DNA of 64,000 nt from NCBI RefSeq assembly GCF_015291705.1, contig NZ_CP030050.1:5332001-5396000 (forward strand), read 5' to 3'. Of the stretch, positions 26,247-34,714 are shown in pieces (position 1 is the stretch's first letter; each line of letters begins with the position of its first letter). This DNA is from Bradyrhizobium arachidis. Its GTDB lineage: Bacteria; Pseudomonadota; Alphaproteobacteria; Rhizobiales; Xanthobacteraceae. The notes under the pieces are model-generated. The model worked only from the letters and a program-made list of their open reading frames with translations, ran no database searches and was not told where the DNA came from. A program made the translations under genes and the position numbers.

Positions 26247-26788
26247 CGGAAAAGAGAAAGTGACATGCGTACGTTGCGCGGATGCCCGCCGGGTGTGTGA
26301 AAGCCATCGCGACCGGCCTCGGCTTGCGGTTGCGGAGGAGCCGGCGTTCCCTGCCCCGTCTGCAACAACGCCGGCCGAATGAACTGCTTTTGTTGCCGGA
26401 GGGCTTCGAACGAGTTTCACTACGACCGAGATCGTGCGGCCGCTTCTTCGCAAGAAGTCGCGTTCAAAGCGACCACGTGACCCGACTTGGCGGCGCTTCT
26501 TTGCAGTCTTACTCTTGCTCGCCTTCTTGGCCTTTTTCTTCTTCTCGACCCGAACACCTTGAACCTCGGCGACGCGCGTTAGCGGCCTTGCCCGACGGTT
26601 GTCCTCTCTGGCTCGCGATGCCCCGCCGTATGCACGCCGCCGTCCTCGACCGATCGAGCGAGCATCACGGCGGCCGTTAGCATGAAGGCCAATATTGCAA
26701 TGCGCTGCATGCCCTCAAATGCTCGGCCTGGCCGATCAGTTGCCCGCTCGCCTAGGAACGGAGGGTGGCGCTCACCCATTATCGCCCC
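26247..26788. other. Region without a firm gene
   Basis: A minus-strand stretch (about 26400-26570) codes for a lysine-rich segment (VEKKKKAKKASKSKTAKK) followed by arginines, but the frame has no credible start or end. Other frames are shadows. It is probably degraded sequence. Confidence 0.3.
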
Positions 26789-26985
26789 ATGGAAAACGCC
26801 TCCCAAGACCGAGACGCCCGCGAGACGACGGATGATCCCCGGCAGCAGACCGACGAACCCACCCACAGGCAGACGAACAAGCCGTGGACGGGCAACCCCG
26901 AAAAAGACCAGCTCCCCGGGACCGGCCCGATATCGACCTGGAGAAATGGCAGGAGTCCACACCCACTAAGACCGGAGTAGCGTGA
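26789..26985 (+). pseudogene. Small Pro/Asp-rich protein broken by a frameshift
   Basis: The frame starts MENASQDRDARETTDDPRQQ and runs to NPEKDQLPGTGPI, then wrong-frame residues to a stop at 26978-26980. One base away, the frame GPDIDLEKWQES continues to a TGA at 26983-26985. In the Bradyrhizobium family I recall, WxGNPEKxxPxxxGPDIDLEKWxES is one continuous end, so a single-base change near CCGATATCG has split it. The family stop overlaps the next gene's ATG by one base. Confidence 0.5.
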
Positions 26986-27308
26986 TGTACCAAACGAGGG
27001 AGTACCTGGAGCGCGCTGAGAACTGCGCCGAGCTTGCGGAGGAGGCCGAGACCTCTCCCGCCGCGCGCCGCTTCCAGAGGATGGAGGCCGCGTGGCGCGC
27101 GCTGGCCGAGGAGCAGCGGTGGCTGGATGGGGAAGTGCCCCCGGTGCGACTCGTACATTCGCCGGTGTCACACTTTAGCGCGTTACAACAGCCGGTGCGT
27201 CATAGCGCTGGGGTGTGCCGGGATCGACCGAATGCCGATGAGATCGTACGGAGCACGAATGGATCAACGTCGAACACCAGTGCACCCGGCCATATCCGCC
27301 ATAGCTAG
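26985..27308 (+). CDS. Small helical protein (MYxTREYLERAENCAxLAEEA family)
   Basis: MYQTREYLERAENCAELAEE then AETSPAARRFQRMEAAWRAL and AEEQRWLDGEVPPVR. This is one of the commonest small Bradyrhizobium families, usually about 60-65 residues. Here the frame runs to 107 residues, with an unusual tail after PPVRLVHS that is probably frameshifted or read-through sequence. It begins one base inside the stop of the preceding broken gene (TGATG), so translational coupling was probably present before that gene decayed. Confidence 0.6.
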   Translation: MYQTREYLERAENCAELAEEAETSPAARRFQRMEAAWRALAEEQRWLDGEVPPVRLVHSPVSHFSALQQPVRHSAGVCRDRPNADEIVRSTNGSTSNTSAPGHIRHS

Positions 27309-28178
27309 AGACTTCGCGTCCGCAACATCACGGCTTTCCGGAAACGATGCCGGCCTCCCGGACGATCGACGAAGCTCCGACGCTGCTCAAGCAAAAAACG
27401 CGTTTTCAGAGGACGCGAAAGAGAAAGGCGCCATGCGCTGTCCTGGTATCAGAGGCCGGTGCCGCGCGTTCCGCACCATTGGCGTGGACGAAAGCGCAGC
27501 ACAACGAGACTTCGGCCTTGCCTACGGTTACACGCTGACAAGAATAAGCTGCCTGGCCTCGCGGGGTTTGTCGGAGATAGCCGCTCATTATTTTTATGCA
27601 TCCGTATCATTTGATACGACGTGGATGACTTTTCTGAAGATGATACGCGCGATAGTTCATCGGCCCTCCTTGCGTCGGGCGACGCTCGGGCTGTGCCGCG
27701 CTACTTGGAACTGACGGACGAAAGCATCCGTCAGACCCGCGCCTTGCCAGCTTGTGGCATCCATCCTTGCCTGTCCACGCCCATGCTCCACAATGAAAGC
27801 AGTAAACTGTCCAACCTGTATCGCGGCGGTGAAAGGTTCACAGACCAGCAATCCCTTTAGCGCTCCCGCGGCAGTTACCTCGATAGCCGCGCATTGTGTC
27901 CGGACATTCGCCCGCGTGCTCGCGCCACTGCGGCGTCTCCGATAGGTCTCGTACGCGTTTCCTACGAATCATTTCACCGTCGACCAAGTTGTAGCAAGTC
28001 GCCGTAGAAGCATATGGGCAGTTTCAGACATTGAGCTGAAATCTGTCCAACTCCAACTACTTGCCGTGCCGAGTGTAGAGGAGTGGATATCCGCTGCATC
28101 TTGATGATGTGGGATGTACCGCCGCTAAGTCTGCTTTGCTCCAAGACCGGTAGCGATGGCCACGTCGCCTTTTGATCC
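27309..28178. other. Region without a firm gene; contains a palindrome
   Basis: Frames at 27347 and 27621 are open but unrecognised. A palindrome CGTATCA-TT-TGATACG lies at 27603-27618 immediately before the 27621 frame (MDDFSEDDTRDSS...), with a further TGATACG at 27638. The IS1182-type element begins at about 28179. Confidence 0.35.
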
Positions 28179-29738
28179 TGGCTGTGTAAAAACGGCGGGC
28201 TGCTATTATGATTCTCCTGTGATGCTTTTGGGGGAATCGATGAGGCGCTTCGTTGAAGAGGCGGATCGTGGGCAGCGGACGCTGTTGCCCGAATGCCTCG
28301 ATGACTTCATTGACGAGAGTAACCCAGTTCGCGTGATCGACGTATTTGTCGATGCGCTCGGTTTGGCTGAGATGGGCTTTGAGGGTGCGGAGCCGGCGGC
28401 CACCGGCCGGCCGTCGTACCATCCCTCGGTGCTCCTTAAGCTTTACATTTACGGCTATCTGAACCGAGTGCAGTCGAGCCGGCGGCTGGAACGAGAGGCC
28501 GGGCGCAATATCGAGGTGATGTGGCTGCTGGGTCGGCTCGCTCCCGATCACAAGACGATTGCGGACTTCCGCAAGGACAACGGCCTGGCACTGCGCAAGG
28601 TATGTGCGCGCTTCGTCGAACTTTGCCGCGAGATGGGCCTGCTCGCGACAGCGAGCGTCGCCATCGATGGCAGCAAGTTCAAGGCCGTTAACAACCGGGA
28701 CAGGAACTTCACGCGCGCGAAGGTGGAGCGGCGACGTGCTCAGCTGGAGGAGAGCGTCGCGCGCTACTTGAGCCAACTTGACACGGCCGACCGACAGGAG
28801 CCGAGCGAGGCGCTGGCGGCGAAGGTGACGAGGCTTACCGAGAAGCTGACAAAGCTGAAGGAGGAAATGGGCAAGCTTGCTGCCTCCGAGAAGCAGATGT
28901 TTGCTTCGCCGGATCAGCAGATCTCGCTGACCGATCCGGATAGCCGTTCGATGGCAACCAGTGGCCGCGGATCCGGCGTTGTCGGCTACAATGTCCAAGT
29001 CGCCGTCGATACCGACCATCACCTGATCATCGCGCATGAGGTGACGAACAGCGGCTCAGATCGGGCACAACTTGCCAACATGGCCAGGCAGGCGAAGGCT
29101 GTTCTGAAGACCGAGACGCTCGAGGCCGTTGCCGATCGTGGCTACTTCAGCAGCCCGGAGATCCTCGCCTGCCACGAGGTCGGCATCACGGTAACTCTGC
29201 CCAAGCCGCTGACTTCGGGCGCCAAGTCAGACGGACGCTTCGGTAAGCAGGACTTTGTCTATTTGCCGGAGGAAGACGCCTATCGTTGTCCGGCCGGAGA
29301 GCTATTGCCGTATCGCTATACAAACGAAGAAGCCGACAAGATGCTGCGGCGCTACTGGACCAATGCCTGTAAGAATTGTTCGATCAAGGCCCAGTGTACG
29401 CCCGGGTCAGAGCGACGGATCGCGCGATGGGAGCACGAGGATCTGCTCGACGCCGTGCAGCAGCGGCTCGATGCGAACCCGCTCGCTATGCGCCTTCGTC
29501 GCGAAACTGTCGAGCATCCGTTCGGCACGATGAAGGCACGCATGGGAGCGACGCACTTCCTGACTAAAACCCTTCCAAAGGTCGCCGCTGAGATGGCCCT
29601 CTCGGTTTTGGCCTATAATCTGACCCGAGCAATGAACATCCTTGGGATCAGGCCGCTGATCGCCGCGATCGTGGCCTGAGGTCGGCTCAGTTTTGGCTTC
29701 AAGACTGACGGCCCAGTAAGGCCGTTTTTACACGGCCA
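28179..29738. mobile_element. IS1182-family insertion sequence
   Basis: About 1560 bases. Left end TGGCTGTGTAAAAACGGC (28179-28196) and right end GCCGTTTTTACACGGCCA (29721-29738) are inverted copies with one mismatch (T versus C). They flank one transposase gene. I could not identify a target-site duplication with confidence; a comparison with an empty site would define the exact ends. Confidence 0.8.
28240..29679 (+). CDS. IS1182-family transposase
   Basis: A 479-residue transposase. The start MRRFVEEADRGQRTLLPECL is at the inner ATG 28240; a frame from 28156 begins upstream of the inverted repeat, so it is unlikely. Family parts: N-terminal DDFIDESNPVRVIDVFVDAL and GRPSYHPSVLLKLYIYGYLN, then DDE catalytic elements: Asp in SVAIDGSKFKAVN, Asp in AVADRGYFSS, Glu in RRETVEHPFGTMKAR. 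An insertion with a coiled coil separates the first Asp and the rest, normal for this family. A CxxC...C motif (CKNCSIKAQC) is a likely zinc site. It looks intact. Confidence 0.92.
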   Translation: MRRFVEEADRGQRTLLPECLDDFIDESNPVRVIDVFVDALGLAEMGFEGAEPAATGRPSYHPSVLLKLYIYGYLNRVQSSRRLEREAGRNIEVMWLLGRLAPDHKTIADFRKDNGLALRKVCARFVELCREMGLLATASVAIDGSKFKAVNNRDRNFTRAKVERRRAQLEESVARYLSQLDTADRQEPSEALAAKVTRLTEKLTKLKEEMGKLAASEKQMFASPDQQISLTDPDSRSMATSGRGSGVVGYNVQVAVDTDHHLIIAHEVTNSGSDRAQLANMARQAKAVLKTETLEAVADRGYFSSPEILACHEVGITVTLPKPLTSGAKSDGRFGKQDFVYLPEEDAYRCPAGELLPYRYTNEEADKMLRRYWTNACKNCSIKAQCTPGSERRIARWEHEDLLDAVQQRLDANPLAMRLRRETVEHPFGTMKARMGATHFLTKTLPKVAAEMALSVLAYNLTRAMNILGIRPLIAAIVA

Positions 29739-29921
29739 AGACCCATAGCGGACGGGTACCGGCTAAATCGGCTACGTTTGATTAGTTCCTGAATAGTTCC
29801 GTGTGCGGATTGAAATAAACCCTTGGCCTTATCTTCTTCCTAGCTGCACATTTGTTCCATCACCGCGTATTCCGAGGCTTCTATCGGTGTGTGAACGCCA
29901 GTTGCGCTCCGCCTCTCATCA

Positions 29922-30197
29922 ATGGAGCAGCGCCATGGGTCCAGGCAGACCCAATCTCTCGAAGAGCGGCTTGTTCAGGAAGCCAATCGACTGCGCGAGG
30001 AGAAGCCCCTGCGGCGCGGCCCCGAGCGCGAGCAACTTCTGCGGAAGGCCCGCCAGGCTGAGACCGGTTCGCATATGAGCGAGGGGTTGAGGTCGCCTAG
30101 CAAAGTCCGTCAGAAGGCGCGTACTGATTTGGAAAACGCCAAACGCTTTCGGCAAGGCCGCCGAAGCTTTACAGATGGCCGATCAAGTCGGCAATGA
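29922..30197 (+). CDS. Small protein (SLEERLxxEANRLREE family)
   Basis: A 91-residue frame: MEQRHGSRQTQSLEERLVQE then ANRLREEKPLRRGPEREQLL, RKARQAETGSHMSEGLRSP. The SLEERL.QEANRLR.......G.ERE.LLRKARQAET..HM.EWLRSP core is a small Bradyrhizobium family. Here W is G, and the end after RSPSKVRQKAR differs from the usual end, so the C-terminus may be altered. It overlaps the next gene's start by 23 bases in another frame. Confidence 0.55.
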   Translation: MEQRHGSRQTQSLEERLVQEANRLREEKPLRRGPEREQLLRKARQAETGSHMSEGLRSPSKVRQKARTDLENAKRFRQGRRSFTDGRSSRQ

Positions 30198-30564
30198 GTC
30201 TAGGCGCGCAACATTACAACATATCGCCGAGAGCTATAGCTCGGTCGCGCAAGGTCTAGAAGGTATAGCAAGTTCGGATGCCTCCAACGGAATGGGACCT
30301 CCACTGTGCTCTGGGTGCGGGAACATCATGAAGTGGTCCCGCTCCCAATTGGTAAAAGATGGTCCGACAATGCGTCACGTTTTTCTTTGCGCCGCATGTG
30401 GAAGTGCTATCGAGACTGAAGGCAAGGCAACCATGTCACTTGAAATCAACGGCGCGAAGTCTCATCCGATCCAGAATAACGATTTCACGCTGCGTCGAGC
30501 CGACGAAGTTGAGCAATCCAGCGTGACGCATTCTGGACAAGGCACGAGATACAGTCTCAAGTGA
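30175..30564 (+). CDS. Zinc-ribbon protein, 129 residues
   Basis: The N-terminus MADQVGNESRRATLQHIAES followed by YSSVAQGLEG is a helical piece like other small Bradyrhizobium proteins. The middle has CxxC at Cys45/48 and Cys72/75 in PPLCSGCGNIMKW and FLCAACGSAIE, a zinc ribbon. The final 45 residues overlap the convergent Crp/Fnr gene by 129 bases, so the tail may be untranslated or the gene misread. Function unknown. Confidence 0.5.
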   Translation: MADQVGNESRRATLQHIAESYSSVAQGLEGIASSDASNGMGPPLCSGCGNIMKWSRSQLVKDGPTMRHVFLCAACGSAIETEGKATMSLEINGAKSHPIQNNDFTLRRADEVEQSSVTHSGQGTRYSLK

Positions 30565-31125
30565 CAGCCCGAGATAATCGGCGATATCCCGTCGCGTCAT
30601 CGGGAGAGCCATGACTTGCGAAGCTTCACGCTCGTCCATTTCCACGAGAAATGCGGCCACTCGTTCAACTGAGTCCTTGCGACCCAAAAGCAGCATATGA
30701 TCCTCGACGTGCTTCAGATTTAGCATCGCCATGCTGAGGAGCTCGCGGGTTACGACGGTATCTGTGTCGGCTACCGTGTCTAAAGTCCGACGCTTGATCA
30801 ACCGCAGTGTGGTCTTGACGATTGCCTCCGCTGTGAACCGGTGGGTACTGGCATCAACAAGACCGAAGATATCTCCCACCAGGTGGAACGCTCCAATCTG
30901 GCGCCGGCCATCCGAGAGCAATTTGTATGTTCGCACGGCGCCTTTTTTGACTTGATAGACGTATTCGGCCGGCTCTTTCTCGCCGTAAATTTCGGTGCCC
31001 TTTTTATAGGTGATCTCGTTCAGGTTTACCGCGGCATCTGATTGGCTCGATATACCAAAGTCGCCGAGCGTACTGAGGTGGGACGTGTTGTTTCTTGTAA
31101 TGCGCAGAAACATCGGCTGCTCCAA
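30436..31125 (-). CDS. Crp/Fnr family regulator, FixK-like
   Basis: A 229-residue regulator. The N-terminal cyclic-nucleotide-like domain includes YQVKKGAVRTYKLLSDGRRQ then IGAFHLVGDIFGL. The C-terminal helix-turn-helix is MTRRDIADYLGLSLETVSRA, followed by LSRMRHAGLL; the E..SR in the recognition helix is the Fnr/FixK type. There are no cysteines near the N-terminus, so it does not carry an Fnr Fe-S cluster and is more like FixK, which responds through other regulators. FixK-like boxes are present upstream of the arylsulfatase and at two other sites. A 16-base palindrome is 60-75 bases upstream of its start. Confidence 0.9.
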   Translation of the reverse strand: MEQPMFLRITRNNTSHLSTLGDFGISSQSDAAVNLNEITYKKGTEIYGEKEPAEYVYQVKKGAVRTYKLLSDGRRQIGAFHLVGDIFGLVDASTHRFTAEAIVKTTLRLIKRRTLDTVADTDTVVTRELLSMAMLNLKHVEDHMLLLGRKDSVERVAAFLVEMDEREASQVMALPMTRRDIADYLGLSLETVSRALSRMRHAGLLNFVGSTQREIVILDRMRLRAVDFK

Positions 31126-31184
31126 TCACAATTCACATTGAAGCGCGGCTGCCGAAGCGTAAGCGGCACCTGTCCCATAGAACA

Positions 31185-31200
31185 TTGTACCAAGGTACAA
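31185..31200. promoter_or_regulatory. Palindrome TTGTACC-AA-GGTACAA upstream of the Crp/Fnr gene
   Basis: Arms of seven bases with a two-base centre, 60-75 bases before the minus-strand regulator start at 31125. It does not match the FixK consensus in the centre. It may be an operator or promoter element; the position fits autoregulation, which is inference. Confidence 0.35.
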
Positions 31201-31204
31201 GGTA

Positions 31205-31348
31205 TTAATTTAGACGGCGTCGAAGCTTATCCATCAATTTGCGCAGCTCATTCGCATAATCAGCAATTATGCGCAGTGCCTCGTCGGTCCTGCTCGCTTT
31301 GCGACCAGGTCTGCGCTTGCGTATCTTTGGGCCGGGCGTGGCCTTCAT
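31205..31348 (-). CDS. Small basic protein, 47 residues
   Basis: MKATPGPKIRKRRPGRKASR then TDEALRIIADYANELRKLMD and KLRRRLN. The RTDEALRIIADYANELRxxxxKLRRxLN end is a small Bradyrhizobium family of unknown role. A longer frame from 31402 is possible. A FixK-like box (31382-31395) lies 34-47 bases upstream of this start, well placed for regulation. Confidence 0.55.
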   Translation of the reverse strand: MKATPGPKIRKRRPGRKASRTDEALRIIADYANELRKLMDKLRRRLN

Positions 31349-31381
31349 ATTGGCAGTCTGATTCCGATACCGAGATCTCCT

Positions 31382-31395
31382 TTGAGCTAAATCAA
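31382..31395. promoter_or_regulatory. FixK/Fnr-like box TTGAGCTAAATCAA
   Basis: Matches TTGN-N6-NCAA. It is upstream of the small basic protein gene (31205-31348, minus) and about 235 bases upstream of the arylsulfatase. Confidence 0.45.
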
Positions 31396-31555
31396 AGCTC
31401 AAAGATTCTGCTTACCTGGACCCTTCAGCTCGAGGTCTGCTTATGGCCCGTTGCTGACCTTCGCTCGGAGAGCCGAAAAGTCTTCTTCCGGGAGATAAGC
31501 CGGCCAAGGTGAAGCAGCCCGCCAAGGGCAGCCTATGACCCGACTCGGACATCCT

Positions 31556-31569
31556 TTGATCTGGATCAA
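31556..31569. promoter_or_regulatory. FixK/Fnr box TTGATCTGGATCAA
   Basis: A perfect match to the Fnr/FixK palindrome TTGAT-N4-ATCAA. Its centre is about 70 bases upstream of the arylsulfatase ATG. A site there could be activated by the Crp/Fnr protein 430 bases away, which would tie sulfatase expression to low oxygen. That link is inference. Confidence 0.6.
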
Positions 31570-31631
31570 CCCTGAAGTGTGCGCCGCTCCGATTTTGTGC
31601 ACCTCAGCATCTGTCAAAGGAGGATCGCGCC

Positions 31632-33410
31632 ATGAGGAACGATGACATTCCTAAAAACTCCAAGAGAGCCGAGCTGACCAGCGCAGGATTGAAACGTCGC
31701 GATTTATTATTGAGCGGTACTTCACTCGTCGCCGCTTCCGCGCTTTCGGCTGTCGGGCTCACAAGCCCGGCCCAAGCGCAGCAGCGACCGGGAGCTCCCG
31801 CAGCTGACGGAAAGCGTCCAAACATCGTCGTCATAATGGGCGATGACGTTGGTTGGTTCAACATCGGCGCCTACCATCGCGGGATCATGTCGGGCAAGAC
31901 GCCGAACCTCGACAAGCTGGCATCTGAAGGCATGATGTTCACCGATTATTACGCCGAAGCAAGTTGTACGGCAGGTCGGGCGAACTTCATCACCGGCGAG
32001 TTGCCGATCCGCACTGGATTGACGACCGTAGGCCAAGCAGGTGCCGATGTGGGGATCCCGGTTGAGGCTGCGACGCTCGCCACCGCCCTGAAGGCACAGG
32101 GCTATGCTACCGGGCAGTTCGGCAAGAACCACCTTGGCGACCTGAACAAATATCTCCCGACCGTGCACGGATTCGACGAGTTCTTTGGATATCTGTACCA
32201 CCTCGATGCCATGTCCGATCCGTACTGGTACTCGTTCCCCGCCAACCAGGATTATTACAACAAGAACGGCCCGCGCAGCCTGATCCATAGCTATGCGACC
32301 GATACCGACGATCCGACTGAAATGCCGCGCTGGGGCAAAATCGGCAAGCAAAAGATCATCGATGAAGGTCCGTTGCCGCCGTTCCCGGATATGTCGAACG
32401 TGCCCAACATGCACGATTTGCCCTTCCTGAAGGCGAAGTATGACATGACGACATTCGACGAAGTGTTGGTTAAGTCTTCCAGTGACTTCATGGACAGAGC
32501 CAAGAGGGACGGCAAGCCGTTCTTCGTCTGGCACAATACCACGCGCATGCACGTCTGGACGTTCCTCTCGAAGAAGTACAGCGCGATGCAGAACAGCGAG
32601 ACGAACTACGGACTCGAGGAAGCCGGTATGACGCAGATGGATGACAGCATTGGTGCCCTGCTGAAGCATCTCGACGACATCGGTGAGACTAACAACACGA
32701 TCGTCATCTTTACGACGGACAACGGCGCGGAGGTGTTTACCTGGCCGGATGGCGGCATGACCCCGTTCAAGAACACCAAGGGCACCGTTGGCGAAGGTGG
32801 CTTCCGCGTGCCGTGCATCATCCGATGGCCGGGCGTGATCAAGCCGGGGACCGTCGAGAACCAAATTATGTCCGGGTTGGACTGGTTCCCCACTCTGGTC
32901 GCCGCGGCAGGCAATCCCAATATCGGCGAGCAACTGCTAAAGGGCGTGAAGCTCGGCGAGCGGACCTACAAGAACCATCTGGACGGCTACAATCAGATGG
33001 ATCTGCTCACCGGAAAAGGCCCGTCCAAGCGTCATGAGATCTTCTACTTCGGTGGCGCGCAACTTGGTGCGGTCCGCATCGACAACTTCAAGTTCCAGTT
33101 CTATCAGCAGCCTTGGGGCTGGCCGGGCGAGAAAACCACCACCGACATGCCCTCGATGGTCAACATTCGTCAGGATCCGTTCGAGCGGACGCCGTTCATT
33201 CGCGGCGAGTCGTCAAACGCCGGGGCATTCGGCTATGGCAACGACTTTTTCGCGCGTGAGTTCTGGCGCTTCGTTCTGGTTCAGGAGTATGTCGGGAAGT
33301 TGGCTCTGACGGCAATCGAATATCCGCCTATGCAGGACCCGGCTTCATTCAATCTGGAATCGGTGAAAAAGAAAATCGAAGAGATGGTCAAGCACCGCGA
33401 AGGTCAGTAG
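31632..33410 (+). CDS. Tat-exported arylsulfatase
   Basis: A 592-residue sulfatase. AAAGGAGG precedes the ATG. A Tat signal has KRRDLLLSG (residues 21-29) and a hydrophobic stretch ending AQAQQ. The catalytic domain begins KRPNIVVIMGDDVGWFN (Asp71, Asp72 as metal ligands) and the active-site Cys112 lies in SCTAGRANFITG, where Cys is converted to formylglycine in the family. The motif is C-x-A-G-R rather than the classical C-x-P-x-R, a variant I recall in several arylsulfatases. TTDNGAE supplies later ligands. No maturation enzyme gene is in the window. It should release sulfate from aryl or organic sulfates in the periplasm. Confidence 0.9.
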   Translation: MRNDDIPKNSKRAELTSAGLKRRDLLLSGTSLVAASALSAVGLTSPAQAQQRPGAPAADGKRPNIVVIMGDDVGWFNIGAYHRGIMSGKTPNLDKLASEGMMFTDYYAEASCTAGRANFITGELPIRTGLTTVGQAGADVGIPVEAATLATALKAQGYATGQFGKNHLGDLNKYLPTVHGFDEFFGYLYHLDAMSDPYWYSFPANQDYYNKNGPRSLIHSYATDTDDPTEMPRWGKIGKQKIIDEGPLPPFPDMSNVPNMHDLPFLKAKYDMTTFDEVLVKSSSDFMDRAKRDGKPFFVWHNTTRMHVWTFLSKKYSAMQNSETNYGLEEAGMTQMDDSIGALLKHLDDIGETNNTIVIFTTDNGAEVFTWPDGGMTPFKNTKGTVGEGGFRVPCIIRWPGVIKPGTVENQIMSGLDWFPTLVAAAGNPNIGEQLLKGVKLGERTYKNHLDGYNQMDLLTGKGPSKRHEIFYFGGAQLGAVRIDNFKFQFYQQPWGWPGEKTTTDMPSMVNIRQDPFERTPFIRGESSNAGAFGYGNDFFAREFWRFVLVQEYVGKLALTAIEYPPMQDPASFNLESVKKKIEEMVKHREGQ

Positions 33411-33624
33411 GTCACCTCGGATCGTAACTGCTTCCGAGAGGCAAGCGGTAGCAACAAGGGAACGTATGTCACAGATGCGCTCCCTCAAATCGCAAAGCCA
33501 CGCCTATTTGTTTCTCGTGCGGCCCCTGCGCTTTGACAAATTGCTTCCCTAATCGCGATGTCTGCTAGTGGCCCGAAGCAGCTGATGGCCGATGGGCAGA
33601 GGGTGTCCGCTCTGCCCCGGTAAT

Positions 33625-34258
33625 TCAGACATCGACCTGTTCGGCAATCGCGAGCGCGTCGTCAACTTCGATGCCAAGGTAGCGGACCGTGCTTTCGATC
33701 TTCGTGTGGCCAAGCAAGAGCTGCACGACTCGCAAATTTCCTGTGCGGCGGTAGATCAGCGTTGCTTAGTACGGCGCAGGGAGTGGGTGCCAAACACCCT
33801 CGTGTCAAGCCCGATGCTTGCCACCTATTCGGCAAGAAGGCGAGCATATTGGCGGGTTGTAATCGCCCGATCGCGCGCCCACGGCGCCCTGTAAACAAAT
33901 ACTCACCTGGCCTCTTGCAGGTCTCCTTCAAGAGGTCGTCGACGGCTTGCCAGATTTGATCCGTCAACTCGAACTTGACTGGGCTTCCGGTCTTCTTCTG
34001 CCGGACGGCCGCACGATCAACCGTATAGCCATTCGGAGCGACATCTTCGACCCTCAAGGCGACGACGTCGCAACCACGCAACTTACTGTAGATCGCAAGA
34101 TTGAAAAGAGCGAGGTCGCGGGTTCGTCTTTCGATCAGGAGACGGGTTCGGATCGCCCAGACCTGGTTTGGTCGCAACGGCGGCTTGGCTCCGATCAGCT
34201 TGCCCTTGTTCCAGGGCGTGCGACGGGCGACGGTGGCGAGACTGTCTTTGTCGGGCAT
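33625..34258 (-). pseudogene. Tyrosine recombinase (phage-type integrase), multiply frameshifted
   Basis: The N-terminal part is intact in frame: MPDKDSLATVARRTPWNKGK, then FNLAIYSKLRGCDVVALRVE and TGSPVKFELTDQIWQAVDDL. The frame is then lost near ATCGGGCGATTAC. An adjacent frame gives QYARLLAE, a TAG where the family has Trp, and VASIGLDTRVFGTHSLRRTK. One base is missing after that (AAG then CAACGCTG). The frame then reads TLIYRRTGNLRVVQLLLGHT and KIESTVRYLGIEVDDALAIA, ending VDV at 33625. The catalytic Arg (HSLRRT), His (LGHT) and Tyr (VRYLG) can all still be traced. At least three lesions show it is dead. Confidence 0.85.
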
Positions 34259-34714
34259 GTTCGTGCTCCTCGGTTTCTAGGGGCATCGAGCATGCGCGGC
34301 GGCGCACAGATTGGATCTGCTTTCAGAGATTTGCGGCCGTGGGGCCGCTTTTGGTCCGCGGCGAATGATCCAAAGCCGACTTGGGCCGCCCTGCTTTGAC
34401 CGAGCGGTCGCCTCAACTCTAGCTCCAACCTCGCTGCGTCAAGCGCCGACCCAATCCCAACCAGTTTGCAGCTAAGAACAGGAGGATTATCGCCATGACA
34501 ACAAAGAACACGCATCCGCCCGCGAATGAAGGACGATCAGAAGGCTCCGGTGCCCTTCACGCCTGCTCGCCGCGCGGGCCAATCTGTAGCTTATCACCGT
34601 AGTTGTTCACGCGAACAACGGGTCGCGTGCCGAAAATTGCAGAGTACGTAATAGTTTAGCTCAAGCGTTTAGAGGAGCGGTGATCCTTCGATCCGCTTTA
34701 TTGGCGGGAGCTTG
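34259..34714. other. Gap with a palindrome and two short frames
   Basis: An AGGAGG sequence precedes ATG 34495, giving a 35-residue frame; an overlapping frame from ATG 34526 gives a 41-residue product starting MKDDQKAPVPFTPARRAGQS. Neither is recognised. An 18-base near-palindrome GTTGTTCACGCGAACAAC lies at 34602-34619 (16 of 18 positions symmetric). It is downstream of the 903-residue gene's 3' end and might belong to either side. Confidence 0.35.
34602..34619. promoter_or_regulatory. Near-perfect 18-base palindrome
   Basis: GTTGTTCACGCGAACAAC, arms GTTGTTC and GAACAAC. Typical of an operator for a dimeric repressor. No regulator gene is adjacent, and its target is unclear. Confidence 0.35.

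Noticed and set aside
28057..29037. Open frame of 326 residues antisense to the IS1182-type transposase
   Set aside because: Shadow of the transposase gene, which has its own motifs and inverted repeats.
31722..32933. Open frame of 403 residues antisense to the arylsulfatase
   Set aside because: The plus-strand frame has a Tat signal and sulfatase motifs; the other frame has none.
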